Below, in pieces: positions 8,398 to 15,827 of a stretch of DNA of 47,683 nt; position 1 is the stretch's first letter; each line of letters starts with the position of its first letter. Made by a program: the position numbers and the translations under genes. The notes below the pieces were generated by a model, which saw only the letters and a list, made by a program, of their open reading frames with translations, had not been told where the DNA came from and searched no databases. Source of the stretch: Microterricola pindariensis (lineage in GTDB: Bacteria > Actinomycetota > Actinomycetes > Actinomycetales > Microbacteriaceae); NCBI RefSeq assembly GCF_002936985.1, contig NZ_MPZN01000025.1:1-47683 (forward strand). Reading direction: 5' to 3'.

Positions 8398-8550
8398 CTA
8401 GCGGCGGAGGCTGCCGGCGTCGCGGCGGGGGTCGGCCTGGCGCGCGACCCGTACGGGAACGGCGCGGCGTCTGGGCGCGACGAGGCCGAGCAGCATGGGC
8501 ACGAGAAGCCCGGATGCCGACAGGGGGATCCACCACATTTCCTGGGTCAT
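8398..8550 (-). CDS. Possible 50-aa membrane peptide upstream of recQ
   Basis: The ORF starts MTQEMWWIPLSASGLLVPML, has one short hydrophobic segment (about residues 7-25) and a basic Arg-rich tail. Support beyond the open frame: TAGCCT ends exactly 6 nt upstream of the ATG (8557-8562), the spacing seen at many confirmed genes in the window. No homology recognised. It lies between recQ and the acylphosphatase gene, all on the minus strand. Confidence 0.4.
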   Translation of the reverse strand: MTQEMWWIPLSASGLLVPMLLGLVAPRRRAVPVRVARQADPRRDAGSLRR

Positions 8551-8556
8551 ACGATC

Positions 8557-8562
8557 AGGCTA
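8557..8562 (-). promoter_or_regulatory. Putative -10 (TAGCCT) of the 50-aa ORF
   Basis: It ends 6 nt before the ATG at 8550; could also serve recQ with a leader of about 225 nt. Confidence 0.35.
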
Positions 8563-8606
8563 AATCCGGTTGCTGGGCACTCGCCGAGCGCGCGCTGAGC
8601 GCCGCG

Positions 8607-8909
8607 TCACGGAAGGATGCGAAATTCCGCAGACGGATGCCGCGGCGTGGCGTCGGGCGCGTCGCTGACCTCGATCGACGAGACGTCGGATCCGAGCGGC
8701 CCGCGACCAAGCCAGTCCAGCATGTGTGCCACCGCCTCGGCGCCGCCGCGGACCTCGGCCTCGACGGCGCCGTCGGAGCGGTTGCGCACCCAGCCGGAGA
8801 CGCCGAGCCGCTCCGCCTCGGCGCGGGCGGTGTAGCGGAATCCGACGCCCTGCACGAGGCCGTGCACGAGGACGTGCTTCGCAACCGGCTCGCGGGGAGG
8901 CTCGTTCAT
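8607..8909 (-). CDS. acyP: Acylphosphatase
   Basis: 100 aa, the family's usual size. It hydrolyses carboxyl-phosphate bonds of acyl phosphates in the cytosol. The signature VQGVGFRYTARAEAERLGV supplies the phosphate-binding loop with catalytic Arg25, and GWVRNRSDGAVEAEV the catalytic Asn43. Both residues are intact. The start is supported by TAGGAT 6 nt upstream (8916-8921). The neighbours give no metabolic clue: recQ side downstream, repeats upstream. Confidence 0.95.
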   Translation of the reverse strand: MNEPPREPVAKHVLVHGLVQGVGFRYTARAEAERLGVSGWVRNRSDGAVEAEVRGGAEAVAHMLDWLGRGPLGSDVSSIEVSDAPDATPRHPSAEFRILP

Positions 8910-8915
8910 GTCGGC

Positions 8916-8921
8916 ATCCTA
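8916..8921 (-). promoter_or_regulatory. Putative -10 (TAGGAT) of acyP
   Basis: Minus-strand TAGGAT, then GCCGAC, then the ATG at 8909; leaderless arrangement. Confidence 0.5.
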
Positions 8922-8941
8922 CGCTCGGCCCGCGTCCCCCT

Positions 8942-9230
8942 CCCGTTGGCTCGAGGGAGCGCCAGCGACCGAAGCCAACATCCGGAGCCTGCCTAGTCCC
9001 GTTGGCTCGAGGGAGCCTGCGACCGAAGCCAACAACCGGTTCCTGCCTGGTCGTGGTGACTGCGCGGCTTCGGTCGCTCGTTCCTCGCTCCCTCGAGCCG
9101 CCGTGGGGAGTTCCCGTTGGCTCGAGGGAGCGCCAGCGACCGAAGCCAACAACCGGTTCCTGCCTGGTCGTGTTGGCTGCGCGGCTTCGGTCGCTCGTTC
9201 CTCGCTCCCTCGAGCCGCCGTGGGGGAGTA
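8942..9230. repeat. Tandem palindromic repeats filling the acyP-reductase gap
   Basis: The 333-bp gap 8910-9242 has no gene. It holds one partial unit (8942-8997) and two near-identical units of about 115 and 118 bp (8998-9112, 9113-9230). Each full unit contains GGCTCGAGGGAGC..GCGACCGAAGCC and its inverse GGCTTCGGTCGCTCG..GAGCC, so it can fold into a long hairpin or cruciform. The last two units differ by only a few bases, suggesting recent tandem duplication. Confidence 0.9.
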
Positions 9231-9242
9231 CCCGTTCGATTC

Positions 9243-9821
9243 TCAGTCGGCGGGGGTCGTCGCGCCCGCCTTCGACGCGGCGGAGAGCGGGTCGCGGTAG
9301 CTGTTCAGCAGGGTGCCGTTGGCGAAGCGGCGGGTGCCGATCAGCTCGAGCTTGATCTGCTCGGCGAAGAGCGGGATGCCGTGTCCGAGCGCGATCGGGT
9401 GCACGTACAAGCGCACCTCGTCGATCAGGTGCTCCCGGAACAGCGACTGGGCGAACCGGGAGCCGCCGGCGACGCTGATCGCCGTCCCCTTCGTGGAGCG
9501 CAGCGCGGCGATCTCCTTGGCCGGCGACGCCTTGGCCAGGCGCGAGTTCTCCCAGTCCACGCTCTTCAGCGTGGTCGAGAAGACGATCTTCTGCTGGGCG
9601 TTCAGGATCTTCGCCAGCGGCTCCGTGGCCGTCGGCCAGTAGGCGGCCTGGTCGAGGTAGTTCACCCGCCCAAGCAGCATCGTGTCCGAGCCCTGCATCA
9701 GCACCTCCTGGTGCGCGAACAGCTCGTCATCGAGCCGTTCCATCGCCCAGTCCAGCTCGCCCTCCGGCCCAGCGACAAAACCGTCCAGGGTGATCTGCAT
9801 CCCCAAGCTCACAATCCTCAT
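9243..9821 (-). CDS. RibD C-terminal / dihydrofolate-reductase-like protein
   Basis: 192 aa from ATG 9821, chosen because AAGGA sits 4 nt upstream and the product then begins MRIVSLGMQITLDGFVAGPEGELDW, the family's usual N-terminus. Further blocks are DTMLLGRVNYLD, ALRSTKGTAISVAGGSRFAQSLF and LIDEVRLYVHPIALGHGIPLF, all typical of the small stand-alone RibD-C/DHFR-like reductases (YyaP/YwjB type). They are NADPH-dependent by fold; the substrate is unknown. Upstream lies a divergent rhodanese gene at 9974. Confidence 0.88.
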   Translation of the reverse strand: MRIVSLGMQITLDGFVAGPEGELDWAMERLDDELFAHQEVLMQGSDTMLLGRVNYLDQAAYWPTATEPLAKILNAQQKIVFSTTLKSVDWENSRLAKASPAKEIAALRSTKGTAISVAGGSRFAQSLFREHLIDEVRLYVHPIALGHGIPLFAEQIKLELIGTRRFANGTLLNSYRDPLSAASKAGATTPAD

Positions 9822-9973
9822 GGTCCTTCTCCCTCTCCGAGCCGCCGGTCCGACGCGACGGGCGGATGCCGCGGCATCCGCCCGGGACACCCGGCAGTGG
9901 CGAACCTAGGTCGGGGCCAACACGCTGTCAAGCGTTGGCGGCGCCCGCGGGCGTCATCCGGCATCATGGGCGC

Positions 9974-10492
9974 ATGACAGCCAGCCAGCTCACCGCGTCC
10001 CCCGCTTCCCCCGTCGCGCCCATCTTCGGCGCGGAGCCGGCCGCCAGTCGGGACGAGGCGGTCGCCCACTTCCGGGCGAAGCTCGCGTTCGAGACCGACG
10101 CCTCCGACGTCTGGGCCGAGCTCGAAGCGGGCGACCAGAGCTTCGTGCTGGTCGACACCCGCAGCGATGCGGCCTGGGCGCAGGGGCGCGCCGCCGGGGC
10201 CGTGCACCTGCCGACCGCCCGGATCGCCGGCGGGGCCGCGGCGCTCCTGCCCGCCGGGACGAACGTCGTCGTCTACTGCTGGAGCCCCGGATGCAACGGC
10301 AGCACCAAGGCGGCCCTCGCCCTCTCCCTGCAGGGCTACGCGGTGCGCGAAATGATCGGCGGCTTCGAGTACTGGGCCAGGGAGGGCTACCCGGTGGAGA
10401 CGGATGCCGGCACCGCAGCCGGTCCGATGGACCCGCTGGTCGGCCCGGTCTCGTCGGGCACGGGGGCCGCCGGCATCCGCTGCGACTGCTAG
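9974..10492 (+). CDS. Rhodanese-domain sulfurtransferase
   Basis: 172 aa from ATG 9974, preceded by CATCATGGGCGC (leaderless-type). Rhodanese hallmarks: FVLVDTRSDAAWAQGRAAGAVHLP (about 55-78) and the active-site loop YCWSPGCNGSTKAA, whose Cys after PG is the persulfide-carrying residue. The loop is longer than the canonical six residues and resembles that of Cys-containing single-domain proteins fused to a helical N-terminus. The protein ends in GIRCDC; the terminal Cys-x-Cys could take part in sulfur relay or redox. It sits 71 bp upstream of the polyketide synthase operon, but a functional link is not evident. Confidence 0.88.
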   Translation: MTASQLTASPASPVAPIFGAEPAASRDEAVAHFRAKLAFETDASDVWAELEAGDQSFVLVDTRSDAAWAQGRAAGAVHLPTARIAGGAAALLPAGTNVVVYCWSPGCNGSTKAALALSLQGYAVREMIGGFEYWAREGYPVETDAGTAAGPMDPLVGPVSSGTGAAGIRCDC

Positions 10493-10552
10493 CGCTCGCG
10501 CCGAGGCTGGGAACATTCTGATTTTCCCCTGTGCCCCACCGGGATGCGCGCC

Positions 10553-10558
10553 TACTAT
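10553..10558 (+). promoter_or_regulatory. Putative -10 (TACTAT) of the type III PKS operon
   Basis: TACTAT ends 5 nt before ATG 10564; no Shine-Dalgarno is present, so a leaderless start is likely. Confidence 0.45.
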
Positions 10559-10563
10559 GAACC

Positions 10564-11820
10564 ATGGATGTGACGCTTCGCGCACTGCAGACCGCTGTTC
10601 CCCCCACCGTGCTGGTGCAGGAGGAGGTGCGTGACGTCTTCGCCAGCCAGCCCGGCCTCGGCCGGCTCGGCCAACGCCTGGTCAGCACGGCCTTCAACTC
10701 CTCCGGAATCGAGACTCGATACTCGGTGATCGAGGAGCTCTCGCTGGAGCAATCCCCGGGCGAGCACCAGTTCTTCGACGCCGAGACGGGGCTGTTGCTG
10801 AGCCCGGGCACCAAGGTGCGCAACGAGCTCTACGCCGATCAGGCGACACTGCTCTTCGTCGAGGCGGCCCGGCGCGCGCTCGCAGCCTGCCCCGGCATCG
10901 AGGCCGCCGACGTCACCCACGTCATCACGGTCTCGTGCACCGGGTTCTACCAGCCGGGGCCTGACTACATGCTGGTGCGCCAGCTGGGGCTGGCGGCATC
11001 CGTCCAGCGCTACCACCTGGGATTCATGGGCTGCTACGCGGCCATGCCGGCTCTCCGCACCGCCCGTCAGTTCGTCGAGGCTGATCCGGACGCCGTCGTG
11101 CTGGTCGTCAGCGCCGAGCTCTGCACGCTGCACCTGCGCAGCTCGAACGACCCGGACGAGATCGTCGCCTCCTCGCTGTTCGCCGACGGCGCGGCCGCCG
11201 GGATCGTCAGCTCGCGCCCACCAGTGGAGGGCGAGCTGGCATTCGTGCTCGACCGCTCCGAGACCGTGATCACCCCCGTCGGTGAAGGCGACATGGCCTG
11301 GCGCATCGGAGACAACGGCTTCGAGATGGTGCTCTCCAGCTACGTGCCGCACATCATCGACGAGCACATCGGCGGCGCGCTTGCCCCCCTGTTCGCCCCC
11401 GAACCGGTGCTTGCCGCGGCGCTCGCCGCCGGGGCCGCCGGGCAGAGCGTGCAGCACTGGGCGATCCATCCGGGCGGGCGCAGCATCCTCGACAAGGTCG
11501 AGCAGAAGCTCGGCCTCAGCGAGGCGCAGTTGGTGCCGGCCCGCGAGACGCTGCGCGACTTCGGCAACATGTCGAGTGCGACGGTGCTGTTCGTGCTGAA
11601 GAAGATCTTGGAGGCACCCGCGACGGCCGAGGGCGAGCGGGTGCTCGCGATGGCGTTCGGGCCGGGGCTCACCGTCGAGACGGCGCTGCTGACCGTGGCC
11701 GGGGTGCGGGTTCCACACGCCGCGGAAGCGCCGACGGCTGCCGGGGCGAGTGCCGGGGCGAACGCCGAGGCGAGTGCGGCCGCCCCGCAGCCCGCCGCAG
11801 CTTCGGTGCTGACGGCGTGA
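10564..11820 (+). CDS. Type III polyketide synthase (SrsA-like phenolic lipid synthase candidate)
   Basis: 418 aa. The chalcone-synthase-type catalytic triad is complete: Cys157 in GFMGCYAAMPALR, His302 in WAIHPGGRSIL, Asn335 in FGNMSSATVLFVL. These enzymes condense malonyl-type extender units onto an acyl-CoA starter and cyclise the chain. The C-terminus carries a ~35-residue Ala-rich extension not needed for the fold. It is the first gene of a coupled operon with a methyltransferase (4-nt GTGA overlap) and an FAD monooxygenase, the same gene content as Streptomyces griseus srsABC (alkylresorcinol synthase, methyltransferase, hydroxylase). By that analogy the product is a membrane phenolic lipid; this is inference. 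Confidence 0.9.
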   Translation: MDVTLRALQTAVPPTVLVQEEVRDVFASQPGLGRLGQRLVSTAFNSSGIETRYSVIEELSLEQSPGEHQFFDAETGLLLSPGTKVRNELYADQATLLFVEAARRALAACPGIEAADVTHVITVSCTGFYQPGPDYMLVRQLGLAASVQRYHLGFMGCYAAMPALRTARQFVEADPDAVVLVVSAELCTLHLRSSNDPDEIVASSLFADGAAAGIVSSRPPVEGELAFVLDRSETVITPVGEGDMAWRIGDNGFEMVLSSYVPHIIDEHIGGALAPLFAPEPVLAAALAAGAAGQSVQHWAIHPGGRSILDKVEQKLGLSEAQLVPARETLRDFGNMSSATVLFVLKKILEAPATAEGERVLAMAFGPGLTVETALLTVAGVRVPHAAEAPTAAGASAGANAEASAAAPQPAAASVLTA

Positions 11821-12626
11821 CCCGCTGGGGCTGGCCGCTGCGCTCGAGGGCGACGGACGCCGCCGAGCTCATGGACGCCCCCGACGCCGACCCGGAGATG
11901 CTGACGCGGACCTACGAGCAGTTTCGCCTGGTCAACGCCGCCGTTTCCGGATGGCGCGACATCTACCGCCGTTTCGTCCGGCCGCACCTCTCGGCGACCC
12001 GCGACACGACGCTGCTCGACATCGGCGCCGGCGGCGGGGACCTGCCCCTCTCACTGGCCCACTGGGCCACCAACGACGGCCTGCGCCTGCAGGTCACGGC
12101 CATCGACCCGGATGCCCGGGCCGACGAGTTCGCCCGGCGCCAGCTCGTGCTGCGCCATCCGGCGCGGTTGCAGCCCGGCGTCGGCGGCGTGGAGTTCCGG
12201 CGCGCATTCAGCTCGGAGCTCGTCGCCGACGGGGCCCAGTTCGACCTGGTGATCTCCAACCACATGCTGCACCACCTCACCCCCGCCGAGCTCGGCGGCC
12301 TGCTTTACGACAGCGAGCGGCTGGTGCGTCCGGCGTCCGACCCCACCGGCCCAGGAAACGCCGCCGACCCGCACGGCCGACGGCTGCCGCGCGCGCTGCA
12401 CAGCGACATCACCCGGAGCGCCCTGGCCTACGCCGGCTTCGCGCTGGGCACGCTGCCGTTCGCCCGCAACCTCTTGAATCGCTCGTACATCCGTGCCGAT
12501 GGCCTCACCTCCATTCGCCGCAGTTACCGGCCGGCCGAGCTGCAGGTCGCCCTGCCGCCGGGCTGGTCGGTCCAGCCGCAGAGCCACTTCCGCTATCTGC
12601 TCACCTGGGCCGGTCCCGATGCCTGA
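11817..12626 (+). CDS. Class I SAM-dependent methyltransferase of the type III PKS operon (SrsB-like role)
   Basis: 269 aa. Its GTG start overlaps the polyketide synthase stop in GTGA, so translation is coupled. SAM-binding motif I is LLDIGAGGGDLPLSLAHWA (about residues 63-81), motif II is around VTAIDPDARADEFA, and the post-motif DLVISNHMLHHL is typical of methyltransferase domains 11/25. In the context of a type III PKS and an aromatic hydroxylase it most plausibly O- or C-methylates the alkylresorcinol/pyrone product. A short Ser/Pro/Asp-rich loop (about 168-182) follows. Start assignment is firm because of the overlap. Confidence 0.88.
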   Translation: MTRWGWPLRSRATDAAELMDAPDADPEMLTRTYEQFRLVNAAVSGWRDIYRRFVRPHLSATRDTTLLDIGAGGGDLPLSLAHWATNDGLRLQVTAIDPDARADEFARRQLVLRHPARLQPGVGGVEFRRAFSSELVADGAQFDLVISNHMLHHLTPAELGGLLYDSERLVRPASDPTGPGNAADPHGRRLPRALHSDITRSALAYAGFALGTLPFARNLLNRSYIRADGLTSIRRSYRPAELQVALPPGWSVQPQSHFRYLLTWAGPDA

Positions 12627-14025
12627 CACGCTAGACCCGGGCACCGACACGGCCGCGGACGCCGCGGACGCCGCGGACGCCCCTGGCGCCGCGGACGCCA
12701 CTGGGGCCCTGGACACCCCGGACTCCACGGACGCAGCCGACTCCACAGAGGTCGTGGACGTCGCAGTCGTCGGGGCCGGTCCAGTCGGGCTGCTCCTCGC
12801 CTGCCTGCTGGTGCAGCGGGGTCTGAGCGTCGTCGTGCTCGAGGCGCGCGAGCAGGGCTCTGAGCACTCCCGTGCGATCGGCATCCACCCGCCGGGCCTC
12901 GCCGTGCTCGCCCAGCTCGGGCTCGCCGACGCGGCCATCTCCGCCGGGACCCCGATCTTCCGCGGGGAGGCGTGGTGCGACGGCGAGGTCCTCGGCGGGC
13001 TCGACATCAGCGAGGCGGCCGGCCGCTACCCCTTCGTGCTCGCCCTCCCGCAGCGGGACACGGAGCGGCTGCTCCGCGAACGGCTGACCGAGCTCTGCGA
13101 CGGCCGCGACCCGGTGCGCCGCGGCGCGCGCGTCGTCGCGCTCTCGCAGCGGGGGGACATCGTGCGGGTGCGGCTGGCCGCAGGCGCCGGGCTGCGGGCG
13201 CGCTACGCCGTCGGTGCTGACGGCGCGCGGAGCCGCGTCCGCGAGTACCTGGGCATCAGCTGGCGCGCGGTCGGCGACGCGCAGCCGTACCTGATGGGCG
13301 ACTTCCGCAGCGAGCAGAGCGAGCCCGCGCGGTCGGGAGTGCGGGGCAGCCCGCTCGCCGCGCCGCACATGGCGACGACCGCGCTGCTCGCCTTCGAGCG
13401 CGGGGGAGTCGTCGAGTCCTTCCCGCTGCCGGGCGGCTGGCGCCGCTGGGTGGTGCTCACCGGGCGGCTGCGCCCGGAGGCGACGGCCGATGAGCTCGCC
13501 GCCATCGTGCGGCAGCGCACCGGAATCGTGCTGGACGCGGCAGCCGGCGCAGCCACCGCCGGGAACGACACCAACCACGCCCATGACAACAACCACCCCC
13601 ACGACAGCGACCATGACAACGCGCAGCGCACCGCCCGCTCGATCAGCGCCTTCGCGGTGCGGCAACACCTGGCCGGCACCATGGCGGCCGGCCGTGTCGC
13701 CCTGCTCGGCGACGCGGCGCACGAGGTGAGCCCGATCGGCGGCCAGGGCATGAACCTCGGCTGGCTGGATGCCGCGGCCCTCGCCCCGGCCCTCGAGCTG
13801 GGCGTGCGCGGCGGGCACGCGCTAGGCTCCCGCGCCCTCGCCGACTACAGCGCCCGCCGCGGCCGTGCCGCCCGCCGCACGGTGCTGCAGGCCTCGTTCA
13901 ACATGGGCGTCGGGCGGCCGGCGCGCGGCGGCAGCCTCGCCGCGCGCAACGCGCTCGTGCGACTGCTGGCCCGGCCGCCGTTCCGGGCGCTGCTGGCGCA
14001 GGCCTTCACCATGCGCGGGCTCTGA
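12619..14025 (+). CDS. FAD-dependent aromatic monooxygenase of the type III PKS operon (SrsC-like role)
   Basis: 468 aa from ATG 12619, overlapping the methyltransferase stop by 8 nt. PHBH-type group A flavoprotein motifs are all present: VAVVGAGPVGLLLACLL (dinucleotide fold, about 51-67), YAVGADGARSRVREYLGI (DG motif) and GDAAHEVSPIGGQGMNLGWLDA (GD motif). It would hydroxylate a phenolic ring using NAD(P)H and oxygen, giving a hydroquinone that oxidises to a quinone. Odd: residues about 1-47 are a repetitive Ala/Asp-rich leader encoded by GCGGACGCC-like repeats, and a His/Asn/Asp-rich loop (about residues 315-335) interrupts the substrate domain. Confidence 0.9.
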   Translation: MPDTLDPGTDTAADAADAADAPGAADATGALDTPDSTDAADSTEVVDVAVVGAGPVGLLLACLLVQRGLSVVVLEAREQGSEHSRAIGIHPPGLAVLAQLGLADAAISAGTPIFRGEAWCDGEVLGGLDISEAAGRYPFVLALPQRDTERLLRERLTELCDGRDPVRRGARVVALSQRGDIVRVRLAAGAGLRARYAVGADGARSRVREYLGISWRAVGDAQPYLMGDFRSEQSEPARSGVRGSPLAAPHMATTALLAFERGGVVESFPLPGGWRRWVVLTGRLRPEATADELAAIVRQRTGIVLDAAAGAATAGNDTNHAHDNNHPHDSDHDNAQRTARSISAFAVRQHLAGTMAAGRVALLGDAAHEVSPIGGQGMNLGWLDAAALAPALELGVRGGHALGSRALADYSARRGRAARRTVLQASFNMGVGRPARGGSLAARNALVRLLARPPFRALLAQAFTMRGL

Positions 14026-14154
14026 GCTCCGGCATCCGAAGACCGCAGAAGCCGGCACACACAAAAACAGGAGGAGACGCCCGTGACGCCTCCATTGAGG
14101 GGTCGCACCGCTCTGGTCCTGTATTTTCGCGCGGCATCAGCCCCAGAGCAGGGC

Positions 14155-15618
14155 TCAGCACTCAATGACGTTGACGGCGAGCCCGCCCTCGCTGGTCTCC
14201 TTGTACTTCGTCATCATGTCGAGGCCGGTCTGGCGCATCGTCTCGATCACCGTGTCGAGCGAGACCAGGTGGGTGCCGTCGCCCAGCAGGGCGAGCCGGG
14301 CAGCCGACACCGCGGTCGACGCGGCGATCGCGTTGCGCTCGATGCACGGCACCTGCACCAGCCCGCCGACCGGGTCGCAGGTGAGGCCGAGATGGTGCTC
14401 CATCGCGATCTCGGCCGCGTTCTCCACCTGGCGCGGCGTGCCGCCGAGCACGCCGCAGAGGGCGCCGGCGGCCATCGCGCACGCGGACCCGACCTCGGCC
14501 TGGCAGCCGCCCTCCGCCCCCGAGATGGACGCGTTGGCCTTGACCAGCGAGCCGATCGCGGCCGCTGTCAGCAGGAAGTTGCGGATGCCCTCCGGCGACG
14601 CCCCCGGCACGAAACGCAGATAGTAGTGCGCAACCGCCGGGATGATGCCGGCCGCGCCGTTGGTCGGCGCCGTGACGACCCGGCCGCCCGAGGCGTTCTC
14701 CTCGTTGACGGCGAGGGCGAAGGCGTGCAGCCACTCGGTGGAGGTGTCGCGCTCGCGCACCGGCTGGCAGTCGTGCGCGTCGAGCTGCTCGCGCACGATG
14801 GGGGCGCGGCGCTTGACGCCGAGGCCGCCGGGCAGAACACCCGGGGTGACGAGCCCGTTCTCCACGCAGCTGTGCATGGCCGCCCAGATGGCGTCGAGTC
14901 CCGCATCCAGCGCCTCGCGCCCGTGCAGCGCCTCCTCGTTGGCGCGTGCGATGTCGCAGAGCCCGACACCCTGCTCCTCGCACAGGGCGAGCAGCTCGGC
15001 CGAGCTGGAGTAGGGCAGCGGATGCCGGGGCGTGGCCGCCGCGGTCGCCCGCCTCGGGCCGGGCGCCGCCGTCGCCGACGCACGGGGACCGCCCGCGAGC
15101 GAGGCCGCACCGCCGGCGTCCTCGCTGGCCCGGCGGATGAAGCCACCGCCCACCGAGTAGTACGTCTCGTGCAGCAGCTCGCGCTCCGTGCCGGCGGCAT
15201 CGCGCGCCCAGGCGTGCAACGTCATGGCATTCGGGTGCCCGGGCAGGCGGGTGAACGGCGCGAAGGTGATGTCGTCGCGGGTGATCGGCACGGGCCGGGA
15301 ACCGCCCAGCAGCACGGTGCCCGCGCCATCGGCTGCCCGCGGCAACGTGCTCCAGGCGCCGCGCACCGCGGCGGGGTCGCAGTCCTCCGGGCGCAGTCCG
15401 GCCAGACCGGCGACGATGGCATCCGGGGTGCCGTGGCCGATGCCGGTGGCACCGAGCGAGCCGAAGAGCACGCACGAAATGCGGTCGACGCTCTCTAGGG
15501 TGCCGGGCCCGAGACGGCCGGCGAAGTCGAGGGCAGCCCGCATCGGGCCGACCGTATGGGAACTGGACGGGCCAATGCCGATCGAGAAGAGATCGAGGGC
15601 TGAGACGAACGCTGTCAC
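14155..15618 (-). CDS. sdaA: L-serine ammonia-lyase (serine dehydratase, iron-sulfur type)
   Basis: 487 aa from GTG 15618; ATG 15627 is possible, but minus-strand TACGAT ends 7 nt before the GTG and relatives begin with FVSALDLF. It converts L-serine to pyruvate and ammonia using a labile [4Fe-4S] cluster. Visible marks: LDLFSIGIGPSSSHTVGPM at the N-terminus (beta domain), then GGCQAEVGSACAMAAGAL and CDPVGGLVQVPCIERNA, which hold the cluster cysteines. An Ala/Pro/Arg-rich insert lies near residues 165-200, between the domains. The end of the gene is convergent with the PKS operon. Confidence 0.94.
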   Translation of the reverse strand: MTAFVSALDLFSIGIGPSSSHTVGPMRAALDFAGRLGPGTLESVDRISCVLFGSLGATGIGHGTPDAIVAGLAGLRPEDCDPAAVRGAWSTLPRAADGAGTVLLGGSRPVPITRDDITFAPFTRLPGHPNAMTLHAWARDAAGTERELLHETYYSVGGGFIRRASEDAGGAASLAGGPRASATAAPGPRRATAAATPRHPLPYSSSAELLALCEEQGVGLCDIARANEEALHGREALDAGLDAIWAAMHSCVENGLVTPGVLPGGLGVKRRAPIVREQLDAHDCQPVRERDTSTEWLHAFALAVNEENASGGRVVTAPTNGAAGIIPAVAHYYLRFVPGASPEGIRNFLLTAAAIGSLVKANASISGAEGGCQAEVGSACAMAAGALCGVLGGTPRQVENAAEIAMEHHLGLTCDPVGGLVQVPCIERNAIAASTAVSAARLALLGDGTHLVSLDTVIETMRQTGLDMMTKYKETSEGGLAVNVIEC

Positions 15619-15625
15619 GCCTCTC

Positions 15626-15631
15626 ATCGTA
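15626..15631 (-). promoter_or_regulatory. Putative -10 (TACGAT) of sdaA
   Basis: It ends 7 nt before the GTG start at 15618; overlaps the alternative ATG, which it therefore disfavours. Confidence 0.45.
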
Positions 15632-15814
15632 GAGATCGGGGCGCGCAGGAGTGTGGCATCACATCGCAGATTCGTGCGTATTCGCCCGGTGGGCGGCACT
15701 TTTCGTGGCCGGGGTGCGGGAACGCGGCGTTCTCGGCGCGATGGCCGCGGTTTGACCCCGCGGCGCTCCCGCCGTCAACCACTGCGCCGATTATTGCGAT
15801 TCATTACGCCCCGG

Positions 15815-15820
15815 TACACT
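15815..15820 (+). promoter_or_regulatory. Putative -10 (TACACT) of the double-GNAT gene
   Basis: TACACT ends 7 nt before GTG 15828. A weak TTGCGA lies 15 nt further upstream as a possible -35. Confidence 0.5.
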
Positions 15821-15827
15821 GGATTCA

